From: Rhodothermaceae bacterium
GTDB taxonomy: Bacteria; Bacteroidota; Rhodothermia; Rhodothermales; Rubricoccaceae
DNA length: 9,395 bases
Assembly (NCBI GenBank): GCA_013003465.1
Contig: JABDIZ010000037.1
Location: 1 to 9,395, forward strand
Direction: 5' to 3'
Shown: positions 5,943 to 9,395 of the stretch, in pieces
How positions within the stretch are numbered: position 1 is the first letter of the stretch
How the letters are laid out: the number at the start of each line of letters is the position of its first letter
Notes under the pieces: generated by a model
What the model saw: only the letters and a program-made list of their open reading frames with translations
Told to the model about the DNA's origin: nothing
Database searches by the model: none
Translations under genes and position numbers: made by a program

Positions 5943-6806
5943 ATGAACACCTATGCACACCCCGAAGCGCTCGTCACGACCGGCTGGGTCGCCGAGCATC
6001 GCGACGATCCGACGGTGGCTCTCGTCGAGGTCAACGTCGATCACACCCTCTATGAGCAGGGCCACATCCCCGGCGCCGTCGGCTGGTCCTGGAAGACCCA
6101 ACTCGCCGACCAGCGCCGCCGCGACATTCTATCCCGCGAGCAGTTCCAGCAGCTCATGCGCGACTCCGGCATCGACAATAAAACGACGGTCATTCTCTAT
6201 GGCGACTCCAATAACTGGTTCGCCGCCTGGGCCTTCTGGCAGATGAAGGTCTACGGCCACGCCGACATTCGCATGATGGATGGCGGGCGCGTCAAGTGGG
6301 AGGCCGAGGGCCGTCCGATGACTACAGAGACTCCGGACGTCAAGTCGACGAGCTACCAGGCGCAGGAGGCCAACAACGACCTGCGGGCCTTCCTTCCCGA
6401 AGTGCGCGAGCAGGTGGATCGGCAGGCCGTCGAGTTGGTGGACGTGCGCAGTCCGCAGGAGTTTTCAGGCGAGGTGCTCGCACCGCCCGGGTTGCCCGAG
6501 ACGTGCCAGCGCGGCGGTCACATCCCCGGCGCGTCCAACATCCCGTGGTCGAAGGCGGTCAAGGAGGATGGCACCTTCAAAGACCGCGAGGCGCTCGCGC
6601 AGCTCTACCGCGAGGCCGGAATCACGGGCGAGCGTCCGATCATTACGTATTGCCGGATCGGCGAGCGGAGCAGCCATTCGTGGTTCGTGCTGAAGTATCT
6701 GCTCGGCTACGAGCCCATCAAGAACTACGACGGCTCGTGGACCGAGTGGGGCAACCTCGTTGGCGCCGAAGTCGAAGTGGGCGCGCCGATGATGGAACTG
6801 GCCTGA
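5943..6806 (+). CDS. Thiosulfate sulfurtransferase, two rhodanese domains
   Basis: This 287-residue protein carries two rhodanese domains in tandem. The N-terminal one (about 10-125) has G-H-I-P-G-A at 40-45 but no Cys in its active loop (Y-G-D-S-N-N-W at 86-92), so it is the inactive structural half. The C-terminal one (about 155-277) has D-V-R-S-P-Q-E-F at 167-174, G-H-I-P-G-A at 192-197, and the catalytic loop C237-R-I-G-E-R-S, where the Cys carries the persulfide. CRIGERS loops are typical of the CysA-type thiosulfate:cyanide sulfurtransferases known from Actinobacteria; 3-mercaptopyruvate enzymes usually have CG(S/T)G-type loops, so thiosulfate is the more likely donor. There is no signal peptide, so it is cytoplasmic. 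It has its own promoter-like site upstream, and pyrR follows after 70 bp. Confidence 0.93.
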   Translation: MNTYAHPEALVTTGWVAEHRDDPTVALVEVNVDHTLYEQGHIPGAVGWSWKTQLADQRRRDILSREQFQQLMRDSGIDNKTTVILYGDSNNWFAAWAFWQMKVYGHADIRMMDGGRVKWEAEGRPMTTETPDVKSTSYQAQEANNDLRAFLPEVREQVDRQAVELVDVRSPQEFSGEVLAPPGLPETCQRGGHIPGASNIPWSKAVKEDGTFKDREALAQLYREAGITGERPIITYCRIGERSSHSWFVLKYLLGYEPIKNYDGSWTEWGNLVGAEVEVGAPMMELA

Positions 6807-6828
6807 GTCCGTACGAGGCTACCCGGGC
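6801..6828 (+). promoter_or_regulatory. Possible PyrR-binding hairpin in the pyrR leader
   Basis: The RNA can fold as GCCUG/CGGGC (6801-6805 with 6824-6828), a 3-nt bulge ACC on the 3' side, an upper stem AGUC/GGCU (6806-6809 with 6817-6820) and a loop CGUACGA. The Bacillus PyrR-binding loop consensus ARUCCNGNGAGGYU has the same AGUC/GGYU upper stem closing a CNGNGA hexaloop. Here the loop is one base longer. The hairpin overlaps the sulfurtransferase stop codon. Confidence 0.28.
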
Positions 6829-6865
6829 TGAAGGGGCGACCGTACCTTCGGGGCGCTCTCTTCAG
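6828..6865 (+). promoter_or_regulatory. Second leader hairpin before pyrR
   Basis: CTGAAG (6828-6833) and CTTCAG (6860-6865) are perfect 6-bp inverted arms. They can extend inward with G-U and G-C pairs and one bulged C. The structure ends 11 nt before the pyrR ATG, where it could limit ribosome access. There is no T-run, so it is not a standard terminator. Confidence 0.3.
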
Positions 6866-6876
6866 TCCGCGTCTTT

Positions 6877-7389
6877 ATGCCTCGCACCCTCCTGATGTCG
6901 CCTGCCCGCGTGCACCGCACCCTTACGCGCGTGGCCTATGAAGTCGTCGAGCGCAACCGCGGCAGCGATACGTTGATGCTTTTCGGCATCCGAACGCGTG
7001 GCGTCGGCCTGGCGGAGATGCTAGCCGACACGCTTGGCGAGGTCGAGGGGCGTGCCTTCCGCGTCGAAGCGCTCGACGTGACCGCCTTCCGCGACGACCG
7101 GCCGGATGCCGAGCCGTCGCCGCTCAATGCAGCTGCTCCGTCGGTGGACGACCGCGATGTGCTCCTCGTCGATGACGTGCTCTTCACCGGCCGCACGGCG
7201 CGCGCGGCCATCGACGCCGTGCTGCGTTACGGGCGCCCGCGTTCCATCCAACTGGCCGTCCTCATCGACCGGGGCCACCGCGAGTTTCCCATCCGCCCCG
7301 ACTATGTCGGTCGCGTCATCCCGACCAAGCACGAGGAACGGATCACCGTGGAGTTGAACGGCGAGGCGCGCGTCTATCTAGAGGAATAG
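6877..7389 (+). CDS. pyrR: PyrR, pyrimidine regulator / uracil phosphoribosyltransferase
   Basis: This 170-residue protein aligns by eye along its whole length with Bacillus PyrR: R-x-L-T-R-V-A-Y-E-V-V-E-R-N near 14-27, G-I-R-T-R-G near 37-42, the R-D-D acidic segment near 72-74, the PRPP-binding motif D-V-L-L-V-D-D-V-L-F-T-G-R at 94-106, S-I-Q-L-A-V-L-I-D-R-G-H-R at 123-135, and D-Y-V-G-R-V-I-P-T. PyrR binds pyr mRNA in response to UMP/PRPP and also makes UMP from uracil. No pyr biosynthetic gene is nearby, so it may act in trans, on its own leader, or mainly as the enzyme. The ATG at 6877 is used; an ATG at 6895 is possible but drops residues that fit the family start only loosely. Its last 12 bp overlap the 3' end of the convergent PASTA gene. 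Confidence 0.94.
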   Translation: MPRTLLMSPARVHRTLTRVAYEVVERNRGSDTLMLFGIRTRGVGLAEMLADTLGEVEGRAFRVEALDVTAFRDDRPDAEPSPLNAAAPSVDDRDVLLVDDVLFTGRTARAAIDAVLRYGRPRSIQLAVLIDRGHREFPIRPDYVGRVIPTKHEERITVELNGEARVYLEE

Positions 7390-8379
7390 GCCGTCGCTGC
7401 TTTCATCAGCGTCGCCATCGTCGTCTGTTGGAGCGGGCTCGCCGTTGTCCTCTTGGGGCTCGCGCGGTGGCGGAGGAGGGTCGGCCGGAGCAGGCAGCGG
7501 TTCGGCCGGAGCGGCTTCAGGCTGCTCGTCTTCTGCGTTCTCCTCCCCTTCGTCTGCGCTCTCCTCATCCGGTGTGGGCTCGCGCGGCGGGGGCGGCGGC
7601 GCGTTCCAGTTTTCGGGCGGTTCGGTGATGTGGATGCGCACCTCGGAGCCCTCGCGGAGCCGGTTGCCGCCGCGCGGCTCTTGCCAGCGCACCGTATCGC
7701 GCTGCGCCTCCGGTGACTCGACCCAGAGCCCGGCTTCGCGTAGCACCTGCCGGGCCTGTGCAGGCGGTAAGCCGGTCACGTCGGGGACGCGTACCTGATT
7801 GCGCCCGAAGCCCGGGCTGAGCCAGAGCGTGACCTGGGTGCCGCGTGGCACGGCATGGCCCCCCTGCGGCGTCTGGCGGGTAACCGTTCCCTCGTACGGC
7901 GTGCGGAGTGTGTCCATCCTCACATCGCCGATGAGCAGGCCTGCGTCGGTGAGCGTCGGCTTGGCGCGGCCCTCCGATAGCGAGACCACGTCGGGCACGC
8001 GCACCATCTCGCGTGGTGCCACGTTGACGTAGTAATAGATCCGGCGCCCCGGTTTCACAGCCGTGTTGGGCAGCGGCGTCTGGTCCACCACCATATCCGC
8101 ATCCAGGTTGGGGTTATAGGGCTGCTCGCGCATCTCAGCGCGGAGACCGGCGCGCTCCAACGTTTGGGCGGCTTCAGCGGCTGGGAGTCGGCGTACCTCA
8201 GGCACAGTGACCGCCGCGTCGTGCCGCGTCCACAGTGGCATGACCGCGAAGTTGAGCAGCAGCACAAACATGCCGAGCGCCGCGACGCCGGTCAGCATCG
8301 CTAGCCAGAACGAGCGATGGGTCAGGACAGGGCGGATCCACTGAATGCCGTCGCGGACGCGAGAAGAGAACGAAGCCAT
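7378..8379 (-). CDS. Membrane-anchored PASTA-domain protein without a kinase domain
   Basis: The 333-residue product has a short basic N-terminus, one membrane segment (about 24-47), then three PASTA domains (about 57-121, 125-189 and 196-252), each opening with V-x-V-P-(E/D)-V. PASTA domains bind muropeptides or beta-lactam-like ligands and usually sit on Ser/Thr kinases or PBPs. Here there is no kinase and no transpeptidase, a form known in Bacteroidota. The domains should face the periplasm. The tail (254-333) is rich in Pro, Glu and Asp and carries the unit P-P-P-P-P-R-E-P twice (261-268 and 301-308). The ATG at 8379 is chosen because it gives a sensible N-in membrane anchor; the open frame running up to 8781 would cross the rRNA promoter region. 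No Shine-Dalgarno is seen. Function: probably cell-wall sensing or septal binding, inferred from the domains. Confidence 0.9.
   Translation of the reverse strand: MASFSSRVRDGIQWIRPVLTHRSFWLAMLTGVAALGMFVLLLNFAVMPLWTRHDAAVTVPEVRRLPAAEAAQTLERAGLRAEMREQPYNPNLDADMVVDQTPLPNTAVKPGRRIYYYVNVAPREMVRVPDVVSLSEGRAKPTLTDAGLLIGDVRMDTLRTPYEGTVTRQTPQGGHAVPRGTQVTLWLSPGFGRNQVRVPDVTGLPPAQARQVLREAGLWVESPEAQRDTVRWQEPRGGNRLREGSEVRIHITEPPENWNAPPPPPREPTPDEESADEGEENAEDEQPEAAPAEPLPAPADPPPPPREPQEDNGEPAPTDDDGDADESSDGLFL
7456..7587. repeat. Direct 12-bp repeat within the PASTA gene tail
   Basis: GGGCTCGCGCGG occurs at 7456-7467 and again at 7576-7587, exactly 120 bp apart and in frame. Both copies encode part of the P-P-P-P-P-R-E-P unit in the proline/acidic tail. 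This suggests an old internal duplication or simple-sequence drift. Confidence 0.6.
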
Positions 8380-8569
8380 GGAAAGGAGCGAAAGGGGGGA
8401 GGCGCAAGATACAGAGGGCGGGACGCCGCAGGGTCTTCGTTGAACCTCCACGCAGGTTGCGGGAACGCCACAGAACAGGCCCGGTTGGAGGGCTCGCGCT
8501 GACCAACGAGCACGCTCACTTGGGACGGCGCGCTGTTCTTTTATGCGAGGATGGACAAGCGGCAGTGAA

Positions 8570-8583
8570 GGGTTCTTGAACCC
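8570..8583. repeat. Dyad GGGTTC-TT-GAACCC
   Basis: Perfect 6-bp arms lie 12 bp upstream of the first rrn promoter-like site. It is operator-like in shape. It could bind a regulator of either the rRNA or the PASTA promoter; nothing in the sequence says which. Confidence 0.3.
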
Positions 8584-8594
8584 GTCGCAAACGC

Positions 8595-8624
8595 TTGCTC
8601 CTCCTCCGATGACCGCCGTATCAT
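8595..8624 (+). promoter_or_regulatory. Possible upstream rrn promoter (P1)
   Basis: TTGCTC (8595-8600), an 18-bp spacer, then TATCAT (8619-8624). The -10 matches the sigma70 consensus at 5 of 6 positions and the -35 only at TTG. It would give a leader of about 350 nt before 16S. Tandem promoters are common in rrn operons, but this match is weak. Confidence 0.3.
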
Positions 8625-8642
8625 GGCGACCCTTGCAACGGG

Positions 8643-8658
8643 ATGGCGCTCGCGCCAT
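8643..8658. repeat. Dyad ATGGCGC-TC-GCGCCAT
   Basis: Perfect 7-bp arms separated by 2 bp lie between the two rrn promoter-like sites. It may be a protein-binding dyad or an RNA hairpin if P1 is used. There is no T-run for termination. Confidence 0.3.
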
Positions 8659-8729
8659 GCCGTCACAGGGAGGGCTCGACGCTCCGAATAGGTCGGGGCG
8701 CTCTTCCACACCGAAGAGATTGTGAAGCC

Positions 8730-8762
8730 CTTGCCTTCGGTGCGCTCCGCGCCGTATGTTGG
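8730..8762 (+). promoter_or_regulatory. rrs: Main candidate rrn promoter (P2), Bacteroidota type
   Basis: CTTG (8730-8733) is followed after 21 bp by TATGTTGG (8755-8762), one mismatch from TAnnTTTG. As sigma70 it reads TTGCCT, 18 bp, TATGTT. The start would be near 8767, about 217 nt before mature 16S, with boxA and the hairpins inside the transcript as expected for an rrn leader. Confidence 0.5.
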
Positions 8763-8774
8763 CAGGCCGCCTCG

Positions 8775-8807
8775 GAATCATTCTCGCTGCCTCGGCAGCT
8801 CTGATTC
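8775..8807 (+). other. rrn leader hairpin
   Basis: Outer arms GAATCA (8775-8780) and TGATTC (8802-8807) enclose inner arms GCTGCC (8786-8791) and GGCAGC (8794-8799), with an asymmetric internal loop. It lies just after the P2 start and just before boxA, where boxB-like hairpins occur in antitermination leaders. Confidence 0.4.
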
Positions 8808-8816
8808 AGTGGCCGC

Positions 8817-8826
8817 GTTCTTTGAG
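8817..8826 (+). promoter_or_regulatory. boxA-like antitermination element
   Basis: GTTCTTTGAG at 8817-8826 resembles rrn boxA (TGCTCTTTAAC in E. coli, GTTCTTTGAAA in Bacillus), which recruits NusB-NusE to the transcript. It lies between the P2 candidate and 16S, as expected. Confidence 0.6.
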
Positions 8827-8867
8827 AGATTGGAAGTATAGCGAGCCCTCGTCGGCCGGTTCACTCA

Positions 8868-8879
8868 GCACTTCGGTGC
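8868..8879 (+). other. cUUCGg tetraloop hairpin in the rrn leader
   Basis: GCAC-TTCG-GTGC forms a 4-bp stem with a C(UUCG)G loop, an unusually stable tetraloop. It is one of two such loops in this leader. Confidence 0.5.
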
Positions 8880-8935
8880 CGGGTGCGACAGGTCAAACGA
8901 GAGGTCACCTTTAAGTAAAGCTCAACAGCATAGAA

Positions 8936-8969
8936 CTCGCTCTTCAAGGCTTCGGCTTTGGAAGCGAGC
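8936..8969 (+). other. Long cUUCGg hairpin just upstream of 16S
   Basis: CTCGCT (8936-8941) pairs with AGCGAG (8964-8969). The inner stem continues with TTCAAGGC and GCTTTGGA, including G-U pairs and one bulged C, and is closed by a C(UUCG)G loop at 8951-8954. The stem is about 14 bp and ends some 14 nt before mature 16S, suggesting a role in precursor folding or processing. Confidence 0.6.
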
Positions 8970-8983
8970 TTCAATACTCTTCT

Positions 8984-9395
8984 ACTACGGAGAGTTTGAT
9001 CCTGGCTCAGGACGAACGCTGGCGGCGGGCTTAACACATGCAAGTCGAACGAGAAGCCGAGTGCTTGCACTCGGTGGAAAGTGGCGCACGGGTGAGTAAC
9101 GCGTAGGCAACCTACCCTTAGCTGGGGAACAACCAGGGGAAACCCTGGCTAATACCCCATGATGTCGGAATACCGCATGGTGCTCCGATCAAAGCTCAGG
9201 CGGCTAAGGATGGGCCTGCGTTGGATTAGCTAGTTGGTGGAGTAACGGCCCACCAAGGCAACGATCTATAGCGGGTCTGAGAGGATGATCCGCCACACTG
9301 GCACTGAGACACGGGCCAGACTCCTACGGGAGGCAGCAGTGAGGAATATTGCGCAATGGACGAAAGTCTGACGCAGCCACGCCGCGTGCAGGAAG
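8984..9395 (+). rRNA. rrs: 16S ribosomal RNA, 5' part
   Basis: The universal 5' block AGAGTTTGATCCTGGCTCAG begins at 8991, equivalent to E. coli position 8, so the mature 5' end is near 8984. Other conserved 16S segments follow in order: GGCGGCGGGCTTAACACATG, GGGTGAGTAACGCGT, ACTGAGACACGG, and ACTCCTACGGGAGGCAGCAG near 9320. The gene runs off the right edge at about E. coli position 400. The block after the primer site (GAGGAATATTGCGCAATGG, then ACGAAAGTCTGACGCAGC) is compatible with Rhodothermia, but I cannot name a genus by eye. The exact 5' end is uncertain by a few bases. Confidence 0.97.

Larger units (their letters stand above)
8380..8983. other. Non-coding rRNA leader and divergent upstream region
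   Basis: These 604 bases between the PASTA start and the 16S gene hold no convincing gene; the short frames have no family features. What can be seen is two promoter-like sites pointing toward the rRNA (8595-8624 and 8730-8762), perfect dyads at 8570-8583 and 8643-8658, a leader hairpin at 8775-8807, a boxA-like element at 8817-8826, and two UUCG hairpins (8868-8879 and 8936-8969). I saw no strong promoter for the PASTA gene; TATCTT on the minus strand at 8411-8406 is a weak -10 candidate without a matching -35. Confidence 0.7.

Noticed and set aside
5500..5958. Minus-strand frame covering the gap after the Fur-family gene
   Set aside because: Most of it is antisense to the Fur-family gene and the rest has no protein-like pattern or family feature.
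8543..8725. 60-codon plus-strand frame in the rRNA upstream region
   Set aside because: No start signal or protein-like features are seen, and it overlaps the dyads and promoter-like elements; probably chance.
8380..8781. 134-residue N-terminal extension of the PASTA protein
   Set aside because: It would place 130 soluble residues without homology before the membrane segment and overlap the rRNA promoter region on the other strand.
1..9395. Defence system, mobile element, CRISPR array or tRNA
   Set aside because: I looked on both strands and found no transposase, integrase, regularly spaced repeats, nuclease/toxin motifs or tRNA-like cloverleaf. The content is housekeeping.

Overview
The window looks like ordinary chromosomal DNA from a GC-rich member of the Bacteroidota, most likely the Rhodothermia side of the phylum (relatives of Rhodothermus, Salinibacter, Rubricoccus). 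This rests on four things seen here: the protein set (PyrR, a kinase-less PASTA protein, a Fur protein with a CX4C tail, a TPR protein upstream of aroE), the general lack of Shine-Dalgarno sequences, two promoter-like sites matching the Bacteroidota TTTG / TAnnTTTG pattern, and the text of the 16S rRNA 5' end. The genus cannot be named from the sequence alone.

Layout. Bases 1-4295, minus strand, hold four genes read in the order TPR protein, aroE, pgeF (yfiH), and a lipoprotein metallopeptidase related to family M6 that runs off the left edge. Gaps are 0, 55 and 29 bp, so they probably form one operon. A sigma70-like promoter lies at 4378-4406, inside a 282-bp divergent intergenic region. Bases 4578-7389, plus strand, hold tmk, a Fur-family regulator, a two-domain thiosulfate sulfurtransferase and pyrR. 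tmk-fur may be one unit. The sulfurtransferase has its own promoter-like site, and pyrR follows it after a structured 70-nt leader. Bases 7378-8379, minus strand, hold a single-pass PASTA protein converging on pyrR, with a 12-bp overlap of the 3' ends. Bases 8380-8983 are a non-coding leader with promoter-like sites, dyads, a boxA and UUCG hairpins. From about 8984 to the right edge is the 5' part of a 16S rRNA gene, plus strand.

How the genes fit together. Most are housekeeping: dTTP synthesis (tmk), shikimate/aromatic synthesis (aroE), peptidoglycan precursor editing (pgeF), cell-wall sensing or binding (PASTA), pyrimidine control or salvage (pyrR), metal-responsive control (Fur family), sulfur transfer and ribosome production. 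I found no defence system, mobile element, CRISPR array or tRNA. The points most worth a second look are the exactly gapless 12-repeat TPR array, the altered zinc-site spacing in the M6-like peptidase, the PyrR-binding-loop-like hairpin before pyrR, and the matching promoter architectures.
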